NCBI GenBank assembly: GCA_019914945.1
Contig: CM034107.1
Span: 11,222,001-11,286,000, forward strand
Direction of reading: 5' to 3'
From: Typha latifolia
Lineage: Eukaryota > Streptophyta > Magnoliopsida > Poales > Typhaceae
DNA length: 64,000 nucleotides
Both the position numbers and the translations under genes were made by a program. A model generated the notes under the pieces. That model searched no databases, had not been told where the DNA came from, and was given only the letters and a program-made list of their open reading frames with translations. This document shows, piece after piece, positions 11,420 to 23,948 of this stretch. The stretch's first letter is position 1; each line of letters starts with the position of its first letter.

Positions 11420-13569
11420 TGCTCATTACAGAGCTCCTTTTGTCAGACTCAAATCTGTACATAGTTCACAATTGATAAAAGTTATGACAAAGAGTGGGTA
11501 CTTCATGAAATTTTGTAAGAATATCATTATAATACTTAAAGTGTTCTTGGGAAGAATATTTAAGTTGACAAAGGCATGAAGGCCACATTAAGTGGGTGAA
11601 GAATCAGTAAAGAATTATACTTACTCTTTACATACCTCAGTGCTGACACCATATTAAACACTTCCAATCACATAACATCTCCACTTGCCAGATGCCACGT
11701 GTACTTGAGAAGCTCTATAAACATCAACAGCCAAAAAGGTCAGGATTAGTTGAGGTAGTGGAGGACGATGTCAATGGCATATGAAGCTGAAACCACTATA
11801 AAATATATATATATAGTCCTAAGTTAGCACATCTGAAAGATACTTGTGTGAATCTTTTGTAATCAAATATCCATAGATTAAACTACCATTTCACTCGGGA
11901 AGCCTCAATGGCTGCCACCTTTGCCGATCCAGTTGAACTTTTTTGGTGGACAGCACTTATTTTTACTTCCTCAAGAGCAATGATGCAAGAAAGCAGAATT
12001 TGGAGGATGACAAAGCACCATGTTTCATTCATCATAGACAAATCATATACAAAGCAAAGCAATTCAATCTCTCCATTCAGATTCTGCTAAGAGGGTTACA
12101 AGACCTGTTTACCATATACATTCTAACATTTTGCAAACATGACACCCCCAAAATTGGCTAATTGCAGACATGTTTAAATAGTTGATATTTAATATCCTTC
12201 CCTAGTGAGAGAATTTATGAGTACATAGGCAAACAAAATTAAAGAAAAATGAGAGAGATTCACAAACTTTGTAGAGATTTCTATAATTAGACAATGACAG
12301 GGAATATAAGCGCACATCCTTTCCTCTTCTTTTCTTTTTTTTTTCCTTACAAAAGAGTGGACAATGTTGCACCAGCACTAATTTCACTGATGAAGAGTTA
12401 AAGAGAATCAGTATTAACCACTACCAGAGCAAGTGATAAGAAATTTCTGGGAGATCCGAAAATTGCGCCAGAATTTATTCAAGCAACATCAGGCAATCCC
12501 TGCCTCATTTCAGCAAAAAGTGACATGCAAGCTAGGCATCAGGACCACATAATCATATCTGCAAAAGATGTTCGATATAAGGCTGGCATGAAATAGAAAC
12601 GAATCCATTTGGTAAATCAACATATCATGATCATCTAGATTAGCCAGTAATATAGTCTCCACAATCCACATTCCTAAACCCTTTAAGGTACCAAAAAGGA
12701 CAAGAGCAGCCACACAAAAAAAGGATAAAGTGATAATTTTACAATATTAAACACTGAGCTATCTAATCATCCCTTTTTATATAGATGGCCACGAGGAATC
12801 AGCAAAAGTTTCTCCACTCCTTATTTTTCACACAGATTGTGAGGAACATTATTATCTCAGTTTACATTCACGCCTTAATGAGGAAGACGCGCTCCTGGTG
12901 CACATTAAAGAGGGGAAGAAAAAAATCTCTTTTGTTGAGGCATCAAAATAAAAGCCTAGCCATTTCACCTTTTCTGAGTCACATAAATAACTTTCTGTAA
13001 CAATGAGTTTAGGGTATCAGATTATCTTCATCCAGATTCCAGATTTCCTGGAATGCATAAAACACCTATACATTCATAATTCATAGATCGCAAGCTAATC
13101 GTGCATGCTCATAGCTAAAACATGGAGGTGCAGATTGTTTCCGCTTAGAACAATGTATCACTACATCCACTCTTTCAAGTTTCAACATGCATAGCTCGAT
13201 TTGGAGATGGTCTGCAAATGTGGCATCCCAAGCGACCAATATACTGCATAAGCAAAGAGTGCACAGCAATTTTTTTACATGTCTTCAACCACATTCTCAC
13301 AAAATTGTTCTCTTGAAGAGAATCCAACTAAAGGTGATTGTAAACCTATAACAACTCAAAAGATCCAATATGCCTTAGCTGAGGTATTGGTTACAACTGG
13401 GAGTGACATTTAACAATGTAAGAACTGACATCAAATCTTTGGGCCACAGTTGACATTTTTAAACATGTACTAATGCTTATGACAAGCCAACAGATGGACT
13501 TATTGAATTCTGATGAGTAAAAATTTACTCATAGAGGACATCTCTCACCAAAAAATGATAGCTGCCTTG
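11420..13569. other. Unassigned region between ATL and QCR6
   Basis: The left part holds the ATL 3'UTR. I found no protein gene. A short stretch at about 11885-11935 reads on the minus strand as a plausible Ala/Ser-rich peptide but has no partners. On the minus strand, 12500-12720 shows intron-like and acceptor-like sequence, so a leftward non-coding or extended 3' transcript of QCR6 is possible but unsupported. Confidence 0.4.
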
Positions 13570-15434
13570 TCACTTCAGTTTATCAAAGAGTTTCTCTGCA
13601 ACCTGTATGTCAAGCAGAAATTCTCAAATAAGAAAGATGATAATAAATTGTGTATGAAGAAATGATTATATTTTTCTATAATGCATAAGTTACCTAAGAC
13701 TCACTAAAATAAAGTGATAACATTGTCAGGTCAAGTTAAAAATCCACATCTAATATACTCACACAGTTATCAATGCATCTCCAGTAATCGAAGTACTGGC
13801 CTGTACAGTGCTTGTGTCCAGTTTCATCATTGTCAATTCTCTTGACACATTCCTGTGTACCATCAAATCAACACGGCTGACTCTAACTTAGATGCATAGT
13901 AAAATAGAAATATTAGATAAAAGGTCAATTACAAAGTAAATGCTGAAAACACTGAAGTTGAAAGTATGGGCAACAACTATACGCAAGCCATTGATGATAT
14001 CACAAACAAGATTATCATCAGAAAAAGGTTATTTGTAGTATCTCTAACAACATCTCTCAATACATCAACCAACACAAGAATTAAATATCTAGAATAGCAA
14101 GTTTGTACGGTCGGAAGAATTGGCAGGTAACTTAAGTTCTCACTAGATGTGATGCTCTTGCTCCAATTCTTTTATGGGCTTCCTTATTGCAAATGCCCGC
14201 TAAAATATCAAGGTTCAACAATTATCAGCTAGCAGAATTACAACAATTTAAAGACCTTCACAAGCTGACTTACTATAAACATATATCAGACGGCCAGGTA
14301 TTCCTGTAATAATTTATAAATATTGTAACTGTATTTCTGGTACGCAACTTCTAGGAAAAGTTCAACTAGCTAAATCTTGACTCTTGAGGCTCTCAAACAA
14401 TGTCAGTGTTTAGTATTATTAATACTTATAGACTAACGAGTATGACATACAGTGTTATGTGTGTGCAAATGATAAGAAGAAAGAACTAATCAACAAGAAA
14501 ATTCAAATTCTTACCCGATATTGATAAAATTGTTTAACACATTTTGGCTTGTAGCGTTCCTCAAGGTACTTCTTTGGGTCAACTACTTCCTCATCCGCCC
14601 TGACATAAAAGATAAATGAAGCAAACATATATTTTAAGAAAAGAGAAAAATAACTCACGGTAATTGGTCTAGTGAACACCAAAAATATCATTAATAGTGA
14701 GTTTATTAGTTCTGTGCATATTTGTCACCCTAAAGCACTCGTTCAAATTTGATTCCTCACAATAGATAATTCTGCTCGAAGTAGGGTATTAGGATATGTC
14801 AGACATGTTTGTGAATGAGATATTGCACTTGCAGATGCCTCTGGAGAACTTAGGCCGGCAAACATGAGGTAGAAAGTCTGAAAAAATGGAGATCAGGTGG
14901 TCAAGGAAACAAAATCACATAATTTCCTCACACTCCTTGATCCTTGCGACAAACTACTATACCACGAGATATGTAAGAGCTCATCATCTTATAAAATTAT
15001 GTATTAAAGAGTAAAGACATAATACCAAGTTCAACAATTTGCATCCGGAAACAATCTTGCTGTCAAATTGAGAAATTTTTTTATCTCCTCTACCTACCTT
15101 ATTTTTTCTTAAAAAAACCCAAAGCAACTCAATGAGGAACTGAAATAGAAAATATCATCTGAACGACATTTACTACAATGCACCGAAGCATCTGAACTGA
15201 ACTCATTAGCACCCAATTCAATTGGAAAAATGGAAACCATATCAGCTGCAAATTATGATCATTATTACCTTTACAGCTTCGTTCCTTAAATTATTTAGAA
15301 TTTGTAAGTTTGAAAGGAATGCTAGAAGAATCTACTGGCTAAATAATTTGGCAGAAGTAATTCAGAATAAAAAAAAGGATAATTTTAGAAATTAACGAAA
15401 CAAGCAATCACGAGATGAACTGGAACGCTCACAT
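13570..15434 (-). CDS. QCR6: Cytochrome b-c1 complex subunit 6 (hinge protein)
   Basis: The small acidic hinge subunit of mitochondrial complex III, which helps cytochrome c dock on cytochrome c1 in the intermembrane space. Exons joined in frame: AT of the start codon at 15434-15433, then 14599-14515, 13852-13763 and 13602-13570. The product is 69 residues, the normal plant length. It reads M-ADEEVVDPKKYLEE..., ECVKRIDNDETGHKHCTGQY, then FDYWRCIDNC and VAEKLFDKLK. The cysteines that form the family's twin disulphides are present, and the ends match the family. The start codon is split AT|G by an intron with donor GTGAGC and acceptor TGTCAG. A further 5'UTR intron probably runs from 15547 (donor GTTCG) to an acceptor at about 15470. 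The gene lies head-to-head with histone H3. Its promoter and 5' exons are duplicated at 20.85-21.45 kb. Confidence 0.92.
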
Positions 15435-15649
15435 CGAGATCAAACTCGAAAGCTGGATACTAACTCCTCCTGCAAAGACAGAAGAAAAGCAGGCATCAGA
15501 TTAAAAAGCTTAAACGCGGGACTTGGTATTGAGATTCAAGTTCGAACCTTTCGCTTCGCTTCGAATTGGGGTTTCCAATGCGAGCGTTGGAGAATACCCT
15601 AGAAGAGGCTATTCGATTTTTCTGATTGTGGAATATTTGATGGCTGACG

Positions 15650-16436
<787 letters not shown>

Positions 16437-17295
16437 AATCTTTCTGGGTTACGGAAGGGCGGGTTTCTTGGATTAGTAGTGGGTTTGTTTGTGTATTTAG
16501 ATTTGGGTTTAGGAACTTCAATATGAATTTGGAATGCAATCCCTTTCTTATGCATGCTTCGCATATGCAGTTATATAATTTTTTTTTGTGTTTACTGGAA
16601 GTATAGTAACGAATAGAGGTTAATTTAGGGTTTTTATTCTGTGATTAGCAAGAAATCAGGGGGACTAGTTACAAATAGTTCAATAATAAACATGAGTAGG
16701 GTGTGAAATGAAAAGAAAAAAAATGGAGAGGTGCGTCTCTCTTAGTTGAATACAAAATGCACAAGTACAAGCAGAGCATCTTACTCATTGACAAAGATCT
16801 ATCATTGTTCTTCATATATTGAAATCCTACTACAAACTGAGGTAAGAGAACTATTTTCTTGCTGTACAAGAAAGCCTATCAAAACCATCATACAAGTGCG
16901 TATATATTAGGTGAAGCTTCATTGCCCTTACCCAAGAAAAGAGAAGAAAAGGACTAATATGAGCTTACCCAGAACATAAATCTTCCTTTGCAAAGACTTT
17001 AACAAGTCATACAGAGATGGAAATCCTTTCTGCGAACAACAGATACATCAGAAAATATATCCGCGTTGATACTTGTTGCCGTCAGATATACAATAAGCTG
17101 ACACTTTATGCACCCCTAAGCCGAAGGCAATCTGCTAACTGTATAGAATTCATCTGAGTGTCAATCCATATTGTCAACAGGAGAGACCATGGCAGCAAAC
17201 TCAGTTGTTTCCAACAAAATTTTGTTCACGCCTTGACAAGCCCTCAGGTATATTTGAGTATAACTTCCACAGCTCAACTCCCAAGCTCATCACTA
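16437..17295. other. Space between the convergent 3' ends of H3 and the FAR1-related gene
   Basis: Holds the H3 3'UTR (to roughly 16.6 kb) and the 3'UTR of the leftward FAR1-related gene. No other coding region is visible. Confidence 0.5.
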
Positions 17296-20200
17296 TTATT
17301 CCTGCAATAACACTTAACAGTTAAAACGCAATAACACTTAACAGTTAACACAGTTGTAAGAACCAGTAATTAGCATCTCCTCATTTCACCTGGTAATGAT
17401 AAAAGATGCATGTTGGATTAAATTATATCTGAAACTAATTTTCCCATCAACTCCTGTATTATAGACATCAAAATGCAGTATGTTATCCAAATGTCGGGTA
17501 CCTGAATGTATTGTGTACAATTAGATGCTTGAGAAGTCTGAAATGAAGCAAGAGATTCCTACAAAAACAAGGGATAAGGTAAACAAAAGTGTAATTTACT
17601 TAATATATTTATCATATTATGTATCTAGATATTTGATTTGTACTCTTAATATTGGAGTAAAGCTAGAATGTGGACTTGAATGAATTCCTTCACGGTTTGT
17701 TGGCCCTGATGGATTAGAAAGATCAATGCCCTAAAAGAAATATATAAGAAACAAGTTAAATCTCAAGATACAATGACCAATTTTATAGAGTAGACAAGAA
17801 TTCAGAATTATACCTTGTATGTCTTGTATGCTGGAGAAGTTTGACCGCCAATTGACGACATATTAGGAGCCATCTCCAAGCCCTGTGCCATACAGTCTCC
17901 AGATGAGGAAAATGTACCTTATAATTAAATCAAAGAAAGAAAGCACAACATTACTGCACAAGATAAAGAAAAGGCATCCAGTCCCAATAATTGGACAAAT
18001 GGTTCCTGTTACTGGAAACGAGATCCACAGAGCACATTGACAAGCCTCACCATCAAAGAGAATTGCAATTTTCCAAGTCATTGACACAATAATACCTGCA
18101 ACAAGACATTCCCTGATGGAGTAGAAGCATCTGACAGAGTATACGGCATAGGAGGCTGTTCTGGACAACATTTCTTCTTCTCTTGCAAACCCTTCTCAAT
18201 GCAACTTCTGAGATGAAACTTACCCTTCTGGCCTTTCTTTTTAAACCCTTTCCCTCTTATACTGTTTGCACTATCCAAGTTCCTTTCTGCTTCATTGCTT
18301 TGGCTTGTAGCTGATAAAGATATGTCAACATCAGTATCAGTTAAAGATGCATCGATACTGGTTTGCTTTTGCAGGATTTCTTTGACCTTTTTGCTCAACT
18401 CAACTGAATACTGGTCCAACAACCTAAAAGCTTCCTCACATTCCGATGCCCGGGCCACCAACCTAACATATTTAGGACACAAGTACTTGTACCGACTTGA
18501 AACTTCTGATGTAGTATCTGCTTGAATAATTCGCCCATGAAGATCTTGTGGAGTTGGATCTCTTGCATTTTTGGTCCATCTTTTCATTATGTATCGATCC
18601 GGTATATACTTAATATCCATGGTATCCAGAATTTTCACAGCATGGCTACACAAAAATCCATGTGTCTCAAACTTCCTACAGGAACATGAAACAGTCTGCT
18701 CTGAAGGGTTGCCAAAAACTTTATACTGACTGTTCTTACCTAAAACTGCAACCATATATTCACGACATGGGCCAGTTTCATCACGGTGAAGGATGTAAGC
18801 TGATTGAAACTCTTCATATTCTTCTTGAAAAAGCTGAAATATCATATTGGTGTACACATCTGCAGCTTGAGTCAGCATAGGAGCTTTAATTTTGAAGTAC
18901 GGTAACTTCAATCTTGAGTTATATTCAACTTCTAGTTCTTTGTACCGCCTATCATTAACCACCTTTTCGAAATGCCTCAAAAATAGTATTAGATCTATGT
19001 CGGACTTCAGGAAGTCCCGAAGATCAGAATGTAAGCTTTCATTCAATTGTGTACTCCTCATTCCTGCTGAGAAGGCCCATTTTACATATGGTTTAGCCCA
19101 TTTATCTTTTTCTTCAAATAACTTCTGTAACCAAATATTATCACGAAGATTATGCTTGTTAATCATTGCATCCCAAGCAGTAAGAAACTCCATGTCTTCC
19201 TCATAATCATTTATGCATGCTTTGAATTCCTGCTTAAAATCGCAGTCGCCCCTGAAGAGATGATTCAAATGCTTCATGGCATTCTCTTTCAAGCGCCAAA
19301 TACAAATACCATGATATGCTTCTGGCATCACTAAGGAGATAGCATTCGCAATTATGCCATCTTGATCTGTAAATATAGTTTTTGGCTTTTTCCCAGACAT
19401 AGCATGGAGAAAAGTCTCAAATAGCCACTGAAAGGACTCAAAGGTTTCATCATATAGAAGTGCCGCTCCAAATAAAACTGTCTCACCATGGTGGTTAAAA
19501 CCAACAAAAGAGGCAAAGGGTCGAAATCCTTTGTTGTTTCTGAATATTATGTCAAAAGATATAACATCACCAAAGTGACTATAATCTATAATCATCTTTG
19601 CATCTGCCCAAAAAATGTTACTTATTCTCTCCTCAACATCCAACTGCACTGCATAGTAGAACAAAGGGTTTTCCAGTGATTGGTCCTGAAAGCAATTTAA
19701 AAGAATACCTGTTTCACCATACTTCATATCTCGTTGTCGCTTAGTCCGAAGGTGACAATTTTGAACTTGCCTATTATATGATAAATTGTCCCTCACACCA
19801 TCATGCCTGCTTTCAGGTTCATTGGCATTTTTCGGAATTGTACCAGAGTCATTTGATTGGTCAGCTTCAGAAGACTGAGCGCTAGGCATCTTTCTTTGTG
19901 AAGGATTGGCACAAGATTCAATAAACAGAGGATGATTGTGTAGGGATTCAAAACCGTAAATTTCATATTTGCCATTTTCCTTTTTGCGTCTAATAACCAT
20001 ATGCGCAAGACAACCGGTCCTTGTTTCAGGCTGAGGATTTTTTGTATGAGTGCTTCTTTTATCAGGAGCTCGAAACCCTTCTTTAGAGCATGTAAATTTT
20101 CTTGAGGTTATTTCACCAGTTTTTCTACTTTTATTAGCATACTCTCTTCGAACATTGAATCCCAATTTCCATCCATATATTCTATAAAATTCATATGCCT

Positions 20201-20315
20201 CCCTTTCAGAATCAAATTCTAGGCCAACCCTGGGTGTATAGTCAATATCTGTATCTTGACGATTTGAGAAACTTTGGCCTGCTTCACTATCTGCCATATT
20301 TATTCCGTCTAGCAT
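17296..20315 (-). CDS. FAR1-related (FRS) protein, domesticated MULE transposase
   Basis: One large exon (20315-18096) is followed by small exons 17882-17814 and 17730-17644, and probably 17558-17502 and 17301-17296, giving about 812 residues. The order is: FAR1 zinc-finger DNA-binding domain (about 30-130; C76, C102, H126/H128), MULE transposase domain (about 245-350) and SWIM zinc finger (C544, C546, C556, H558). The acidic triad positions D255, D317 and E426 are still acidic. The C-terminal exon encodes GLEMAPNMSSIGGQTSPAYK, a conserved tail in FRS proteins. FAR1/FHY3 relatives are nuclear transcription regulators in light signalling and chloroplast biology. The exact subgroup (FRS5-like?) is uncertain. 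The true start may be M7 (MADSEAG), because a splice acceptor (TGCTAG) overlaps the first codons. If the third intron is not removed, the protein ends at 17617 instead, after 37 residues of that exon. There are no terminal inverted repeats, so this is not a live transposon. Confidence 0.9.
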
Positions 20316-20851
20316 TTAATAAATAAAACACATATTAGTAACATGAAAAAATGTCTCACCATGCAATTACTATATTCATTAGCAGAAAGTAGTTTTTCAT
20401 TTTAAACTCCAGCTTGCATTAAGACTCTATACTAATTCACTTACAAGAAGAGACTAAAATTTAACTCAACTCCTATTCAACAAGAATTCTCATAATCAGC
20501 ATATATAAAGTTATAAACTAATCCAAGAAGAGTTGGATCCTTGAGGAACAAACCATTTCCTATATATATCAAGATAGGATTTTGCTTCATATAAAGAAAA
20601 AAATCAACCCCGAGGCTCCTTGATGATAAGTACATAGATCAGATGGAGCAGGTTATGATTCTTTCAGACGGGACGAAGGCCATTACAAGTCCTAAGGGGG
20701 TACATTAGGAGGTATTATACAGATATCATGAGTTCATATTATGCACAGATTTTTTTCATGGCAAGAAATGCTAAGCTTTATAATGGACGGTATTACTAGC
20801 ATTGGCACTAGCAAAATTTTGAGGATCTCAAACAAAAATTCAAAGTATTAC

Positions 20852-21450
20852 CCGACATTGACACAATCGTTTAACACATCTTGGCTTGCAGCATTCCTCA
20901 AAGTACTTCTGCTCAACTACTTCCTCGTTCCCCCTGAAATACAAGATAAATGAATAAGTTTATATTACTAAAATGATATCACAAAGCAGCGAGTTCGTTC
21001 ATTCTACGCGTACTTGCCAACCTATGGAATTCATTTCAAATTCAATGCCTCATCATAGATAATTCCGCTGGAAGTAGCTAAACAACTTGAACTCAAACAT
21101 TTGCAGAGATAATTTAACAAAAAAAAAGTTAATGAAAGAGGCAACAATGACATGAACTCAAACACTCACATGGAGATCAAACTTGAGACTCTAGAGCTGG
21201 ATTGATTCCCCCTGCATAGAAAGAGAAAAATGCGGGACATAAGGTTTTGCAATAATCGACAACAGCTTAAACGAGGGAATTGGGATTGAGATCGAACCTC
21301 ACGCTTCTCTTCCAATTGGGGTTCGAAATGCGATCTTTGGAGAAGAACCCTAGAAAGGACTATTAGATTTTCTTTCTATTTTTCCCAAACTAAGGAGCAA
21401 TTGATGGTGGCATTTATCCTGACCGTCGGATCCGTGAGTTGGAAAAGATG
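20852..21450 (-). pseudogene. Truncated duplicate of QCR6 promoter and 5' exons
   Basis: A second copy of the QCR6 5' end. Leader sequence at about 21300-21370 matches 15540-15620. The exon holding the split AT|GTGAGT donor ends at 21170 (compare 15433). The next exon, 20933-20852, encodes GNEEVVEQKYFEECCKPRCV and a few more residues, against ADEEVVDPKKYLEERYKPKC in the real gene, with one codon deleted. Both splice sites are kept and the exon has no stop. The two 3' exons are missing; the FAR1-related gene lies downstream instead. It cannot encode a working hinge protein. It may act as promoter and leader exons for the FAR1-related gene (see findings). Confidence 0.85.
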
Positions 21451-21856
21451 TACGGCTGTCTTTTATTCTTAGAGTGGTTCAAAGGAATAAGCTACGCATA
21501 AATTTAATTATTTAAAAAATAAATAAAAACACACTTTCTTTCATTTTTATTAAGAATAAATAGTTTCACAAAAAGTAGAATTACTTTTATTTTATAATTT
21601 ATTCCCCTTCTATTTCACTTCCAATAGGTGGCCAAGAATTTTAAATTTTAAATATATATAAGTATTATATGCACCAACCAAACTCACTCCAAAACTTCTA
21701 AAAAATTATTAAAAAAAAAAGTTTCTCACTATTCTATGGGTTCAACTCTAATTTTAAATAGTTCAATTTAGTAGAAGGTCACTGCACGAAGCATGAGAGA
21801 GAATATATATATATATATATACACGCCAGAATGTTATCCTCTCAACTAAGGAAGGC

Positions 21857-21862
21857 CACGTG
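21857..21862 (+). promoter_or_regulatory. G-box (CACGTG) upstream of fibrillin 5
   Basis: A perfect CACGTG palindrome followed by ATTGG (a CCAAT box on the other strand), about 115 bp before the ATG. A TA-rich TATA-like run lies at 21803-21821. G-boxes often mediate light or ABA control through bZIP and bHLH factors; a role here is inferred. Confidence 0.5.
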
Positions 21863-21977
21863 ATTGGCTATAGATTTCTAACCTCCAATACTTTCTGATC
21901 TTGGCCAAGAAAGAGAATGGCCATGGATCGCAACCCGAGTGGACCCATTCCTCTCCATCTCTCCTCCCCTTAGCCCA

Positions 21978-23948
21978 ATGGCTGCTTCTCTATTCCTCCA
22001 ACCACCACTCCCTTGCCATCGCATCGCCTCCTTGAGGACTGGAGATGTCTTCCCGTCGCCCCAAATGGGGGTTAAGAGCTCCACAAGCAGAGAAATCTCC
22101 ATTCTGAAGAGACCCATTTCAATCCACAGTTCAGCTCCAGCAGCAGCTACTGGAGTAGTGAGTGATTCCAGTGGCAACCAGGGGGGTGACTGTGAGACTT
22201 CCGATGAGATCAAAACAGCTCTTTTCGCGGCACTGGAAGGTTAGCTAGTGATGGCAGTTCATGGACTGATGGATTTTTGTTACTTTTTCTATCATGAATA
22301 CTTTATGACTACTCATTCATGGTAAATTTCTGAAGGCATTAACAGAGGGATATTTGGGATTACTTCTGCAAAGAAATCAGAGATAGAAGGCTTAGTGGAG
22401 CTGCTGGAGTTGCGAAATCCGACACAGGAGCCGACCGATAAATTGCGAGATAAGGTATAATTCAGAGTTCATAGTGAAAAGATGACAAGTAGCTGAATTA
22501 GTTGATTCATGTATACGATTAGTTCTGTGATGGTTGCTGATGTTAAATTGTTGAGAGGATGAAAGGTGGATGGATGCTGGAAGCTGATCTATAGCACTAT
22601 ATCGATACTGGGCGCCAAGCGAACAAAGCTAGGACTGCGAGGCTTCATCAGTTTAGGGGATTTTTTCCAGATAATTGATGTTCCAAAGGTTAGTTGAGTT
22701 TCCATAGTTTGTCATAAAATCCATTGTTTGTGATGTGCTGTTGATCCATCATTTTGAGTATATGTCATTCATTTCTGGGTGAAAGGAATTAGTTTTGTGA
22801 ATGAAGACGTAAAGAAGCTATTTCAGATCTCAAGAATATTTAGGGTAGGCCCACTGAAGGCAGAAAATTTTAGGTGACTCAGATGTTTGATATCTCTTGT
22901 TATAGTTATACCTATTATAAAGATTTGCTATGAAAAAAGATAGTAATTGTGTAGTATTATTCCTAAATAGAAGTAAAGTATATGTTAAACATGTTTGCCA
23001 CTTCCTAACATGAAGTATAATCATCACAAATTATGCTAGTTAGTAGAGGTTAACTAATAATATATGCCTGCATGCCATCTTTGGCAAACAAAGTAATTGA
23101 ATTGGCTCAAACTTGTGCTGAAAATTAGATCAAAGACAGCACAAACAAAGTTATGTAGCATCATGTAGTGCAGCTCTAAGATACTTCTCTATCAAGTTCC
23201 ACATTGGTTTCAAGGTTTGTGCTGCCTAATATAAAGGGAATAATAGAATTATGCCTTTAGTGGCCAAAATGGCCTCTAGAAAAGCAAAAGAAATGTTAAT
23301 GTTTTGCTATCTCTTTGAAATAATGGAGTTTTAGCATCACCTTCTCTACACCCAAAGGAAAAGGCAGTCAGTGTGATCAAGTTCAGCGCAAGGGGATTTA
23401 AGATGTTGTCAGGCCAGCTTACTATCGAGGCATCGTACAAGATCGCAACCAAAACAGTAAGGACCTTTGCGTTCTATCTTAAATATACATGTTCTTAGCC
23501 ATGAAGTTTACCTCTAAATCTTCTTCATCTGATCTCCTCACAGAGAGTTAACATCAAGCTCGAGAACTCAAGTATCACTCCTGTTCAGGTAAAATCATCT
23601 GCAACTATAACATAGAGCAGATTATTCCAGTTGACTGACACCAACATGATGGTGAACAGTTGATGAATCTTTTTGAGAAGAATTATGATATTCTCCTTGG
23701 CATATTCAATCCAGAAGGTTGGCTTGAGATAACGTATCCTTCCAGCATTGCAGAGTTACACACTTCAATTTTAAAAATTATCGAGATTTGCATTAATTGG
23801 AATGAGCTAAAGAAGACAGAAGAATAGCCTCTAGTCAATGTTGTTTTCACCTAAATATGCTAGATATGTCGACGACACCATGCGTATCGGAAGAGATGAC
23901 AAAGGAAACATATTTGTATTGGAAAAAACAGAGCAGACTGAATTCTGA
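21978..23948 (+). CDS. FBN5: Plastid fibrillin 5 (plastid-lipid-associated protein)
   Basis: Seven exons join in frame: 21978-22239, 22336-22454, 22566-22688, 23358-23456, 23544-23588, 23660-23733 and 23864-23948, giving 268 residues. The first 50-60 residues are Ser/Arg-rich and look like a chloroplast transit peptide. The PAP/fibrillin domain follows: [52 protein letters not shown], then a YVDD...[14 protein letters not shown] end, the lipocalin-like C-terminal strand typical of the family. These segments match my recollection of fibrillin 5. That stromal protein supports plastoquinone-9 synthesis by binding solanesyl diphosphate synthases. An in-frame upstream Met exists at 21939, but the 21978 start gives the usual MAAS-type N-terminus. 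The acceptor of exon 4 (CCCAAAG) is weak, so that exon may start 6 bp later. Confidence 0.87.

Noticed and set aside
18078..20315. An active MULE transposon
   Set aside because: No terminal inverted repeats or flanking duplication; introns and a conserved FRS C-terminal tail mark a host gene.
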